NCBI GenBank assembly: GCA_035508435.1
Contig: DATJNA010000160.1
Location: forward strand, 1 to 64,000
Direction of reading: 5' to 3'
Origin: JASHVB01 sp035508435
GTDB lineage: Bacteria > Pseudomonadota > Alphaproteobacteria > Acetobacterales > Acetobacteraceae
Length of the DNA: 64,000 bases
The notes beneath the pieces were generated by a model. That model saw only the letters and a list, made by a program, of their open reading frames with translations. It had not been told where the DNA came from and searched no databases. Below are positions 18,302 through 26,587 of this stretch, in pieces (positions within the stretch are counted from its first letter, which is position 1; each line of letters begins with the position of its first letter). The position numbers and the translations under genes are program-made.

Positions 18302-21300
18302 TCACTGCGGCACCGCGACCTTGCCGCTGCTGACCAGGAACAACTTCCAATCCTGCGCCGGGGTCTGCGACAGGTTCAGCGTGCTGGCGATGTAGGCGAG
18401 CCGATCGCGATCCGAGCCTTCCGCCGTGCAGAACCGGTCCTGGAGAAAGAACGGTGGCGTCGCCTGATCGTACAACCTGGCCTCCACCGTGGCCGGCTTG
18501 CCCGCGATTGCAGCCAGCGGCACCTGATAGCGCAGCGAGTCGTCGCCGCTGCCATTGCCGTAAGCGGGATCGTTGCCGACGCCAACCGGATCGGTGTCCT
18601 CCGCCATCTCGGCACCCGCCCCCAGCGCCTGCGCGATGGCAATGCGCTGCGGCAACGGCAGAAAGCCTTTCGGCAACAGCCGATTGTCCTTCAGCTTGGC
18701 GCAGATCGACAGGAAGCTCGTGGTCAGGTGCCCGGTCGGCTTCGCCGTGGCCCCGCATTGCGCGACACCCGCGGCCGGCGGCGCCGTCACCAGCTCCTGA
18801 TAGATCTGCGCCTGGTCCTGCTGCGAAATCACCTGGTAGTGCGGCTGGTGCGGATCGCTGTCGGGATCGCGCAATCCGCTGCAATCCGGCTGCCACCATA
18901 GCTCGCCGGCGATCGGCTGATCGCGCTGATCGACAATGACGCCGGCGTTGTTGGTACGCCCCGACTCCCAAAGCACGTCGCCGTCCGCGTCCAGCACCCG
19001 GAAATCGACGAACGCGCGGCGGAACCCGACGCCCGAGGGAAACTTATGCCCCGTCTTGTTCGTCACCATCACCGTGGCACTCAGCGTGCCACCCGCCACC
19101 TGTACGCCGCTCACACCGATCGCCGCGGTGCTGTTCGCCGCTTGCCGGTAGATCGCCTGCTGCGTCAGGGCGAGGGGCGGCAGGCCCATGCTGCCCAGCA
19201 TCGGATCCTGCACCGCGATGCCCAGCATCTCGCTGAACTGTTGCGCCATATCGATCAGGAACACGTTCAGCCCGACCAGCGTGTGACGCGAGAAGCCCTC
19301 GCGCACCGGCAGGTCGATGTCCTTGCCGGGCAGGCCGTTCTCGACCTGCGGGAAGTCGCTGTTCTCCTGGATGCTGGCGATCTTGCTGCGGAACTTTTGC
19401 CCCGCGCTGTCAGTGCTCGGCATGTGGCAGCCCTGGCACGACTGCGCCAGCGGCCCCTCCCCCGAGGGCAGCTTTCCGTCCGGCGTTGCCCCGGTGCGGT
19501 AGGCGCTGAACGCCCATTCCGGGTAGGTCGTTTGCTCATAACTATACCCAAGCGTCTGGCTGCCTCGCAGCACCGGCAGGTGCACCGTATGGCAGGTGCC
19601 GCACAGTTCGGCGCTGGTTATGACGGTGGCGCTGTCCTCCGGCTTGATGCCGAGCGCGTGCTGCATCGGCACCTGCCGTGGATCGTTGAACGGACCGCCA
19701 AGCCGGTCGGTCGCGCCGATGAAAAAACTGCCGGTGAACGTGCGGGCGAAGCCGGTATTCTCCGGATTCAGCAACTCCTGCCGCTGCGCCACGCAGCGAT
19801 TCTGCGGCGCGCCCTGGTACTTTGCCGTCGCCGCCTTGCCCAGCACCATGTGGTGACACGCGGTGCAGGACACCCCATCGCGCCCCAGCGCGGCGAGCGG
19901 CGCCAACGGCGCTGTCGGGTTGTTGTCGGGATACGGCACCGCATTCAGCGTCGCGCGCAGGAACTCGGGACACGGTGCGGTGGCGGGACTGTCGATCGCC
20001 GCCTGCCGCTGCCCCAGGATGCCGTGGCAGCCAAGGCAGGTGTCCTGCACCTTCGGCGACAGCGCGGCATGGAACGTCTGGGTCTCGCTGGCAAGCTGGG
20101 CGAAGAAGATCGGGTCGCGCCCCGCCAGACCCATCGGACTGGTGCGCCAGGTCCCGTACGGCGACAGGTTGAGCACGGTCCCGTCACCCGACGGCGCGGT
20201 CATCTCGTATTGCAGCCCGGTGCCGCCCGCGGTGTGGCAACCGACGCATTGATCCGACGTGACAAAGGCGCTGTGCGCGTCGGGACCGCCGCCCGGAATC
20301 CAGGTGTGGTCATAGGACTGCGACGGCATGTCGAGCGTCGCCGGCGCGGCGAGTACCGCCGCCGACGGCGGACGCAGGGCGCGCAGGAAGGCCAGGCTCG
20401 CGATACCGGGCAACTGCACCACCTTTGCCTCGGCCTCCCGCCGCGCCCGCTGGTGCACCAGGACATGCGAAAAGCGGGTGATGACCTGGCTGGATTGCTG
20501 CTGGAAGAAATCCTCGCTGAGGAAATTCAGGAACGTGCCTGGCTCGCCCTTGATGTTGGCGAGACTGGCAAAGGTCTGATTGTCCACCGCCGAGGCGTGG
20601 CAGTTCAGGCAGTATTGCCCGAACCCGGCGAGCGCCGGCGAGTTGCTGGCGGGCGCCGGCCAGTCCGGCGTGTAGCCGGCCCAGCCGACCGCGGCCCAGA
20701 ACCAGCCGTCGGCGGCCGCGGCGCTATCCCGCACCATCACCGCCATGCCCTGCGAGTTCGGCCGCAGCTTGAGCAAATCCGGGATGCGGCAGGCCGAGGC
20801 GGGCGGCGGGCTGTACATCTCCTTCACCATCATCGCGCCATCGGGAATCGGCGCGGGATGCGCCGGGGTCTTCGCCGGATCGCTCGGGCGATTGGCATGC
20901 AGCCACGCCATCATCTCCGGCGAGTACCAGATCAGCACCGGGGCGTGCGTGCCGTTGTAGCTGCCGGACCATGCGCCGTTGGCGAGCGTGGCGATGAACG
21001 GTCCGGTGTCGCGCACCGTCTTGTCCATCTGCCAGCCGGCCGCGAAGTTGCGGTGGCACATGGCCGTGACGTAGGTGTTGAGCGCGGCCTCGTATTGGTC
21101 GAGCGGCAGAGCGCCGGGCTGGCGCACGATCGGGTCCAGTTTGGCGCACAATGCGAGGTCGGTCGGAACCTGCGGCGTGGCTTGCTCGTCGGCGCAGAGA
21201 CTCGCCGCTATGGAGGGTACCGCGAAGCCCGCGATACAGACCAACACCCCGATACAGACCAACACCCCGGTGCAGGCGAACAACCCGGTGCAGACGAACA

Positions 21301-21346
21301 CCCGGGCGATGAAACCGGGCAAGCCGAAGCGACGCCGGCACAGCAT
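18302..21346 (-). CDS. Secreted six-heme cytochrome c
   Basis: The 1014-aa exported protein has six CxxCH heme sites: CLNCH, CVGCH, CLGCH, CTACH, CGTCH and CQGCH. The C-terminal third has no heme site and looks beta-rich (TVMVTNKTGHKFPSGVGFRR). It resembles multiheme proteins that shuttle electrons in the periplasm or outside the cell; no specific oxidoreductase motif was recognised. The ATG at 21346 is preferred to a GTG at 21400 because a GGGGGGA ribosome site lies 8 nt before it. The signal-peptide core is encoded by an 18-bp in-frame tandem repeat giving a CTG/CIG-containing hydrophobic pattern. Confidence 0.85.
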   Translation of the reverse strand: MLCRRRFGLPGFIARVFVCTGLFACTGVLVCIGVLVCIAGFAVPSIAASLCADEQATPQVPTDLALCAKLDPIVRQPGALPLDQYEAALNTYVTAMCHRNFAAGWQMDKTVRDTGPFIATLANGAWSGSYNGTHAPVLIWYSPEMMAWLHANRPSDPAKTPAHPAPIPDGAMMVKEMYSPPPASACRIPDLLKLRPNSQGMAVMVRDSAAAADGWFWAAVGWAGYTPDWPAPASNSPALAGFGQYCLNCHASAVDNQTFASLANIKGEPGTFLNFLSEDFFQQQSSQVITRFSHVLVHQRARREAEAKVVQLPGIASLAFLRALRPPSAAVLAAPATLDMPSQSYDHTWIPGGGPDAHSAFVTSDQCVGCHTAGGTGLQYEMTAPSGDGTVLNLSPYGTWRTSPMGLAGRDPIFFAQLASETQTFHAALSPKVQDTCLGCHGILGQRQAAIDSPATAPCPEFLRATLNAVPYPDNNPTAPLAPLAALGRDGVSCTACHHMVLGKAATAKYQGAPQNRCVAQRQELLNPENTGFARTFTGSFFIGATDRLGGPFNDPRQVPMQHALGIKPEDSATVITSAELCGTCHTVHLPVLRGSQTLGYSYEQTTYPEWAFSAYRTGATPDGKLPSGEGPLAQSCQGCHMPSTDSAGQKFRSKIASIQENSDFPQVENGLPGKDIDLPVREGFSRHTLVGLNVFLIDMAQQFSEMLGIAVQDPMLGSMGLPPLALTQQAIYRQAANSTAAIGVSGVQVAGGTLSATVMVTNKTGHKFPSGVGFRRAFVDFRVLDADGDVLWESGRTNNAGVIVDQRDQPIAGELWWQPDCSGLRDPDSDPHQPHYQVISQQDQAQIYQELVTAPPAAGVAQCGATAKPTGHLTTSFLSICAKLKDNRLLPKGFLPLPQRIAIAQALGAGAEMAEDTDPVGVGNDPAYGNGSGDDSLRYQVPLAAIAGKPATVEARLYDQATPPFFLQDRFCTAEGSDRDRLAYIASTLNLSQTPAQDWKLFLVSSGKVAVPQ
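21231..21302. repeat. 18-bp in-frame tandem repeat in a signal-peptide region, 4 copies
   Basis: Four exact-length units of the type ccgatacagaccaacacc encode six residues each in the hydrophobic core of the cytochrome signal peptide on the minus strand. Copy-number change would alter core length by six residues without a frameshift. Confidence 0.85.
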
Positions 21347-21530
21347 GGATCGTCCCCCCAGGACGCCGCCTTGACGCGGCAGCAGGTGGATCCCTGCCAC
21401 GCACCAACAAAATGATGCAAGGGAAATTCGTTATTCTACTGCAAATTGTGCCCGCCGGCGTCTGACACCGTCACGCCCGGACTGCCGCAACGCCTCCGGC
21501 CGCAAGCCACAGAGCCATCAGCGGGGCACG

Positions 21531-21914
21531 TCAGTGACGCAGCGGGTTGAGGTTCGCATTGAGCCGGATCCCCGCCGTCCCCACCACGATCTTCGTCGCC
21601 TTGCAGTCGTGCAGGTGAGAAGCCCGCAGCGTCTGCCCATTGTTCAGGTGCACCTCCACCGAGTCCAGACACTCCTGCCGCGGCACCACGATCGCCCGCG
21701 CCTGGTTGCGCTCTATCGGCGCGTAGGTCAGCACCCGCTTCCTGCCGTCGGTCATCTGCGCTTCCGCCGACGTGATGACCTGTCCGCTCTGGTTGGTCAG
21801 CGAGAGCGACCGCATCTGCTGGCCCGGCGAGCCCAACGGCGCGGCCGGCAACTGCTGCGCCAGCGCCGAACCGCCAGCAAGCATCAGCCACACCGTCAGC
21901 AGCATACGCGTCAT
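21531..21914 (-). CDS. Small secreted protein of unknown function
   Basis: The 127-aa protein has a signal peptide (MTRMLLTVWLMLAGGSALAQ) and a mature part with two cysteines (QECLDS, HDCKAT) that could form a disulfide. The mature part looks like a small beta-rich domain (SLTNQSGQVITSAEAQM, VHLNNGQTLRASHL). I do not recognise the family. A GGGAGG ribosome site before the ATG at 21914 supports this start over the longer frame to 22007. Confidence 0.7.
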   Translation of the reverse strand: MTRMLLTVWLMLAGGSALAQQLPAAPLGSPGQQMRSLSLTNQSGQVITSAEAQMTDGRKRVLTYAPIERNQARAIVVPRQECLDSVEVHLNNGQTLRASHLHDCKATKIVVGTAGIRLNANLNPLRH

Positions 21915-22446
21915 CGACCGTACCTCCCGCGGCAGAACGCCGGGCCAGCGTACCGGTTCTGCCGCCGCACGGGTGATCAGCACCCGGTGATCGAGACGCA
22001 TCACCAACCTGACGGGTCACCCCCGCGTTTGAACCGCGGGGAAGCAGTCCAGGGTGTCGATCTGACGATTGTGAGAATCGGGTGGGTCTTCATGCTGCCG
22101 GTTCCGCCTGCCGCCGGGCATCCGGCCAAACCCGCTGACCGTGCCGATGCCGCGTGCCTGCGGCAGCCGGAAGCGGCTGCAGAGTCGATCGAAGCGCGTC
22201 GTCCGGCCGACGGGCACGCCACGGCAGTGCGGCGATTTTGCGTCCGCAGCGACTCTGCGGTGCCGCAGCGATTTTGCACGACCGCGGCGATTTTGCACGA
22301 CCGCGGCGATCTTGCGGTGCCGCGGCGATCTTGCGGTGCCGCAGCGATTTTGCGTTGCTCGCTCGGTGCCCGGGCGGTAGTCTCAGCGCGCCGAGCCGCG
22401 GGATTAATGACCGGCGAGGCGCGCCGTCGCCATGGGGGAAACATCG
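21915..22446. other. 532-nt gap holding a minisatellite
   Basis: This gap lies between the starts of two divergent genes. It contains the 19-bp repeat array at 22232-22362; the rest shows no gene. The ribosome site GGGGGAAAC of the next gene lies at its right end. Confidence 0.5.
22232..22362. repeat. 19-bp tandem repeat, about 7 copies
   Basis: The unit gcgattttgcacgaccgcg alternates with a gcgatcttgcggtgccgc variant. It lies about 85 nt upstream of the ATG of the orphan gene at 22447, so copy number could affect its transcription. Confidence 0.85.
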
Positions 22447-23655
22447 ATGTCTGGAACAATCGCCAGGTACTCCAACAAGCCGCTGGCGCAGATCTACAAG
22501 AAAGAGTGGGAAGTCATCGGTCCGCTGACGGAGGACAAGGCGGATCTCTACGAGTTCTATGGCAACCAGCTCCGAACCGAGTGGCGCAAGCCGATCGACT
22601 CGCTGGAGCCGGATCTGACCGAAGTCATGCGCAACTCGCAAACCCTGACCGGAGGCCAGGCTCCGGTGTTGCTGCAAGGCGTGCAGTACAAGATGCTGCA
22701 ACGTCTGACCACCGTGATCGCGCAGGCAGCGTTCGGGAACGGTTCGCAGATCAGCGAGCTTTTCAAGAACGTCAAAGTGGGCGGGCGGGACTATCGGGGA
22801 CAGATGACGGTTCTACAGTTCATGCAACTGGATCCGGGCAACCAGTTGGCCGTGATCGACCAGGCTTGGGAGAAGGTCTGCGCGAAGAAGCCGTACAACA
22901 AGAAAACCAGCGAGATGTGCGAGCCCACGGGCGCGCCCAGCGCAACCGGCCTGGAATGCCTGCCGAGCGCGGTGATCCCCAAATCCGGCGGCTACGACGT
23001 TTTCAAGAGTCCGGACGCACCAAACGGCAAGCCGTTCAACACGCTCGGCATCGGGTTTCGCGTCGAGGGTTCGGTCAGCGGCAAGGATATCCAGCGCGTG
23101 CAGCGCAGTGGCATGGTCCCCCTGGTCAAGGTGCCGGCCTTGATACTGAGCATTCGCGGCTTCGAGGTCGACGGCACGGTGGTCGCGCGCGATACCACCT
23201 GCGCGCGCTTCTGGGAACGCAAGCACGACATCTTCAATGAGTCCGCCGTGTGCGTGACGCGCAATTTCTTTGGCGCGACCGCGTTCCCTCTGCGCGACAG
23301 CAAAAGCGACGACGTGGTGCTCTGGGCCGTCGACGTGCTGGGCCTGACGGGCTGCGACACCGAGGACCACCAGGTCCAACTCGGCGGCGAGCAATGGCGT
23401 CCCGGCGAGAAGGCGTACGAGCAGGTCCCGGCGAATTGCCTGGTAGCCTACGTCGTGATCCAGCGCACCGGGTTGGGCCCGGACGGCAAGGGCTGGAAGT
23501 TCGCAATCGATTCCCAGGCGCAGTGGACGATGTCGAGCTACTGGGATGCCAAGGGGCGCTACGGCCCGGTGAAGCGCTATATCGACGGCCTGCTGACGGC
23601 CTGGCGTGGCAAGGAGCATGCCTTGCCGCAAACCATGGATTTCGCCAACAAGTAG
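22447..23655 (+). CDS. Protein of unknown function (orphan)
   Basis: The 402-aa protein has no signal peptide or membrane segment and no motif I recognise. It is less Ala/Arg-rich than neighbouring proteins and richer in Lys, Asn and Tyr, with Cys in VCAKKPYNKKTSEMC, a GFRVEGSVSGKD segment and a Trp-rich C-terminus (WKFAIDSQAQWTMSSYWD). It could be a late-acquired gene. A GGGGGAAAC stretch before ATG 22447 favours this start over 22432. It stands alone, upstream of a toxin-antitoxin pair, with a minisatellite in its 5' region. Confidence 0.75.
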   Translation: MSGTIARYSNKPLAQIYKKEWEVIGPLTEDKADLYEFYGNQLRTEWRKPIDSLEPDLTEVMRNSQTLTGGQAPVLLQGVQYKMLQRLTTVIAQAAFGNGSQISELFKNVKVGGRDYRGQMTVLQFMQLDPGNQLAVIDQAWEKVCAKKPYNKKTSEMCEPTGAPSATGLECLPSAVIPKSGGYDVFKSPDAPNGKPFNTLGIGFRVEGSVSGKDIQRVQRSGMVPLVKVPALILSIRGFEVDGTVVARDTTCARFWERKHDIFNESAVCVTRNFFGATAFPLRDSKSDDVVLWAVDVLGLTGCDTEDHQVQLGGEQWRPGEKAYEQVPANCLVAYVVIQRTGLGPDGKGWKFAIDSQAQWTMSSYWDAKGRYGPVKRYIDGLLTAWRGKEHALPQTMDFANK

Positions 23656-23748
23656 CCCCCAGTCGTCGGCGTCGCACTGCCGTCGCCGGCTTGCTCGAGG
23701 TAAGTGCCAGGCCCCGGCCTTCGGCTTGACCGGTCACCTGGAGTAGTC

Positions 23749-23777
23749 TTGCCAACTACTGTACGGCGCTGTACAGT
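23749..23777 (+). promoter_or_regulatory. Promoter with embedded operator for the toxin-antitoxin pair
   Basis: TTGCCA, a 17-nt spacer and TACAGT form a good sigma-70-type promoter. A perfect inverted repeat, ACTGTAC-GGCGCT-GTACAGT (23758-23777), overlaps the spacer and the -10. Antitoxins of the Phd/YefM type repress their own operon by binding such palindromes, so this is the likely autoregulatory operator. Confidence 0.6.
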
Positions 23778-23804
23778 TACTCGGCAACCAGGAGTCTCGC
23801 CGTC

Positions 23805-24050
23805 GTGTTACGCAAAGGCGCGGAGGAAGCGCGCAGTCAGCTCCCAGGCCTGCTGGAGGCGGCTGAGAAGGGCCAAGCGACGGTGATTACCAGGCATGGC
23901 CGTGCGATCGCAGCGTTGGTTCCAATCGAGGCGTATGGTCTTGCCGCTCGCCAGCAGCCGCTGCTGCCCGTAGCTGGGACTGGCCGTGGGCTGTGGGGAA
24001 AGGACAGCGGCCGCATGCTGCGAAACCTGCGTGACGAATGGGACCGTTAG
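23805..24050 (+). CDS. Phd/YefM-type antitoxin
   Basis: The 81-aa protein has the Phd/YefM/VapB-like N-terminal DNA-binding fold (SQLPGLLEAAEKGQATVITRHGRAIAALVPIEAY) and a short C-terminal tail (LRNLRDEWDR) expected to wrap the toxin. It starts with GTG at 23805, preceded by GGAG. Its last 13 nt overlap the toxin gene, the normal arrangement for translational coupling. The palindrome in its promoter fits autorepression. Confidence 0.85.
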   Translation: MLRKGAEEARSQLPGLLEAAEKGQATVITRHGRAIAALVPIEAYGLAARQQPLLPVAGTGRGLWGKDSGRMLRNLRDEWDR

Positions 24051-24463
24051 ACCTCGGCAATCTGCCGCATGGTGCGCTGGTATTGGTCGATTCCGCACCG
24101 ATCATCTACCTGCTTGAGGGCCACCCGAGATTCGCACCGCGGTTCAAACCGGTCTTTGCAGCGCACGGGGCCGGAGAGCTGCGTTTCGCCGTAACGACCA
24201 TCACGATTGCCGAGGTATTGACCGGGCCGTTACAGGCAAGCGATGAGGCGCTGGCGCGACGTTACCGCGCCATCCTCGAATCCTGGCAACCGATCGCGCT
24301 CGATATTGACATCGCGGAAAGTGCCGCCCGACTGCGGGCGTCACTCCACCTCAAGCTGGCAGACGCCGTTCAAGCCGCGAGTGCCTTGGCGATCAACGCC
24401 GCCGCGCTGGTCACCCATGACCGCGATTTCTCGCAGGTGCGTTCGCTGCGGATCATTTCCTGA
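24038..24463 (+). CDS. PIN-domain toxin (VapC family)
   Basis: The 141-aa protein carries the four acidic PIN residues: Asp in LVDSAPIIYLL, Glu in TIAEVLTGPL, Asp in KLADAVQAASAL and Asp in THDRDF. It should be a Mg-dependent RNase neutralised by the upstream antitoxin, whose reading frame it overlaps by 13 nt. VapC toxins usually cut tRNA or rRNA loops; the target here is not predictable. Confidence 0.88.
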   Translation: MGPLDLGNLPHGALVLVDSAPIIYLLEGHPRFAPRFKPVFAAHGAGELRFAVTTITIAEVLTGPLQASDEALARRYRAILESWQPIALDIDIAESAARLRASLHLKLADAVQAASALAINAAALVTHDRDFSQVRSLRIIS

Positions 24464-24626
24464 GGCGTCATGTGGTGGCGAAAGCACGGATCTTCCTGGT
24501 TGAGCCGCATGCTTTGGCCGCCGATCGGTGCCGCGCCGTTGTAGTTTCGCCATCCCCTTGCGAGTCCGATGCACAGGCGTTACGGTAACCGAGATCGACG
24601 AGCGCGACATCTTCGGGAGGGGAACG

Positions 24627-25910
24627 ATGGGACCCATGATAGACTACCTCATCGTGATGCCACTTGATGAGGAATTTGCCTATGTCAGGCAGGTAATAGA
24701 GCCATTCTTCGGTCGCAAGCTGCGAAGCGAGACGATAGGGAATGAATTATATGGAAAGGTTGCCATTGCCACAGAATCCGGCGAGGAGTCAGCGGTCCTT
24801 TTGAGCGTCGGCCGCATGACAGAGGGCCCCGTTCAGTCGGCTGTCGAGACCGCCATCCGAACCTGGCAGCCGGCAGCCGTAATCATGGTAGGCATCGCCG
24901 GCTCGCTGGACGCAGACGGAGTAAGATTGGGCGACGTGATAGTACCTAGTCGTATATTTGGCTACACGGAGGCAAAAGTCAGCGCAAAAGGCGGCCGCAA
25001 GCAGGTCACATATCGCCCGACCGGTCATCCCCTCGGTTGCGAACTGTCGACCGTGGCGCGAGCCGTCAATCTGGACTATTGCAAGGCATGGCGGAGAGGT
25101 TGCCGAAAGGCCGGGCTTGCCGATCCGAAGCTCAAACCCAAGCTCTTGGCTGCAAACGGCAAATCCGGCCCCAAGCTGCATATCCACAGTAACGATTGTC
25201 TCGCCTCAGGAAACGCTGTCATCGCGAGCAAAGCGGCTGTGAAAGAGCTGCTGGAGGTGTTCGGACGCGGCATCGGGAGCACGCTGCGGGCGGTCGAGAT
25301 GGAGGCGAAAGGCCTCTGCGAGGCGCTGCAAAAAGCGGCGAATGCGCCACCCGCGTTGATCGTTCGCGGAATTTCCGATCTTGCGGATGAAAACAAGGCA
25401 CGATTGGAGAAGAAGGCAAAGGATGGCTGGCGCCGCTACGCCGCACAGAATGCCGCCAGGTTTGCCGCCCTTCTTGTGCACCTGCGAGGAACTGTCGCGA
25501 AGGGCTACACGCCCGTTCCTATACCGCAATATCCTATGATCGCGCACCCCAGCTCGGCGCAGATCTGTCTCCAGGCGAGGATAAAGTCGCGAGGCCAGGG
25601 CATGCGGAGCCTGGCCTTCGCCCCCTTCATGGCATGTCACCGCGGAATGGTCACGACACAATTGAAATTCGCGGCACAACGAGGTGATGGATCGCCGGGC
25701 ACGTTCGCCGATCTACTGTTGCGCCACGCCGACGACCAAAGAATATTGGTGCGCGCCGAGGGCGAACATCAGGCGGCGTATACCGTGCACCGGACTAACG
25801 AACCGCCTCCCCTCGAGCTCCTTGTCGGTCTGCCGGCCGACTCGCAAGCCATCACAGTCAGCGCGGTCGATGAATTCGGCCGGACGGTGCACAGCCGTTG
25901 GGGGATGTGA
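24627..25910 (+). CDS. Nucleosidase/phosphorylase-domain protein with extra C-terminal domain
   Basis: The 427-aa protein has an N-terminal PNP_UDP_1-type fold (about residues 1-295): MIDYLIVMPLDEEFAYV, VIMVGIAGSLDADGVRLGDV, then AVEMEAKGLCEA and VRGISDLADENK, which hold the expected substrate-binding Glu and catalytic Asp. Roughly 110 further residues form a domain I do not recognise. Stand-alone nucleosidase domains are common effectors in bacterial conflict systems, where they destroy nucleotides or NAD-like molecules; ordinary MTA/AdoHcy nucleosidases are shorter and lack the tail. GGGAGGGG precedes ATG 24627. The base composition is lower in GC than its neighbours, which suggests transfer. 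A partner gene follows 12 nt downstream. Confidence 0.75.
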   Translation: MGPMIDYLIVMPLDEEFAYVRQVIEPFFGRKLRSETIGNELYGKVAIATESGEESAVLLSVGRMTEGPVQSAVETAIRTWQPAAVIMVGIAGSLDADGVRLGDVIVPSRIFGYTEAKVSAKGGRKQVTYRPTGHPLGCELSTVARAVNLDYCKAWRRGCRKAGLADPKLKPKLLAANGKSGPKLHIHSNDCLASGNAVIASKAAVKELLEVFGRGIGSTLRAVEMEAKGLCEALQKAANAPPALIVRGISDLADENKARLEKKAKDGWRRYAAQNAARFAALLVHLRGTVAKGYTPVPIPQYPMIAHPSSAQICLQARIKSRGQGMRSLAFAPFMACHRGMVTTQLKFAAQRGDGSPGTFADLLLRHADDQRILVRAEGEHQAAYTVHRTNEPPPLELLVGLPADSQAITVSAVDEFGRTVHSRWGM

Positions 25911-25922
25911 GGAGCATCAGCT

Positions 25923-26444
25923 ATGTCATGTCTGATTAAGCTCTATGAGATCAACACCTCCAGCCCGCCGGCCCAACTCGACCTGACCGCCGGCACCGTC
26001 GAACTTGTCGCGGTCGACGAGGCGACTCACACCAACTGCTGCGGCGTTCAGACCAATGGCCTGCTCACGGCGCGCGGCTACGGGGCCGACCTGCCATTCG
26101 GTGCTGCCTCGTTCGTATACCAGGTCGCGATCGTGGATACCGCCCTCGTATACGGTGGCGTCACTATCCCGAGCCTGAGCGGCAATACAGCGGGCGATCT
26201 GGACGTGGTGTTGTACAAGCTGCCACCGCCCGGAACCGGCGGCACCCCCGCAACCACGGCGGCCCAGGCCCGTAACCGCGTGCTGACCAACGCGCTGTGG
26301 AGCGTTGAGCAACGGTTGGCGGTCCTCAGCGTGATGAACGCGCTTGGCGCGCTGCGCGGTGTAACGACTGGTCCGCTGCTGAATTTTATCGATCGCCATG
26401 GCCTCGCATTGTCGGCCAGAGGCATTAACCCGGCGCTGTTCTGA
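25923..26444 (+). CDS. Protein of unknown function coupled to the nucleosidase gene
   Basis: The 173-aa protein starts 12 nt after the nucleosidase stop, with a GAGGAG ribosome site, so the two form an operon. The first 100 residues look beta-rich (LDLTAGTVELVAVDEATH, DTALVYGGVTIPSLSG); after a Gly/Pro/Thr linker the last 60 are helical (RVLTNALWSVEQRLAVLSVM). No membrane segment or signal peptide is seen. It could be a sensor or regulator of the nucleosidase; this is inference from position only. Confidence 0.65.
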   Translation: MSCLIKLYEINTSSPPAQLDLTAGTVELVAVDEATHTNCCGVQTNGLLTARGYGADLPFGAASFVYQVAIVDTALVYGGVTIPSLSGNTAGDLDVVLYKLPPPGTGGTPATTAAQARNRVLTNALWSVEQRLAVLSVMNALGALRGVTTGPLLNFIDRHGLALSARGINPALF

Positions 26445-26587
26445 CCGACGCATAGGGACATGCCCGCCTGACCAATGTCGTGCTGCCGCCGACTATCCGT
26501 CCTGGCGACGGGACTGCGGCGCTACCCGGTAGTTGCCAGCGAGCCGGTTCGGTGGTGCCATTCACCGCACCCCGAACTGCGCTTCCC

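Noticed and set aside
24627..25910. Ordinary MTA/AdoHcy nucleosidase (mtnN)
   Set aside because: Nearly twice the usual length, with an extra C-terminal domain and a coupled unknown gene; the plain housekeeping call does not fit.
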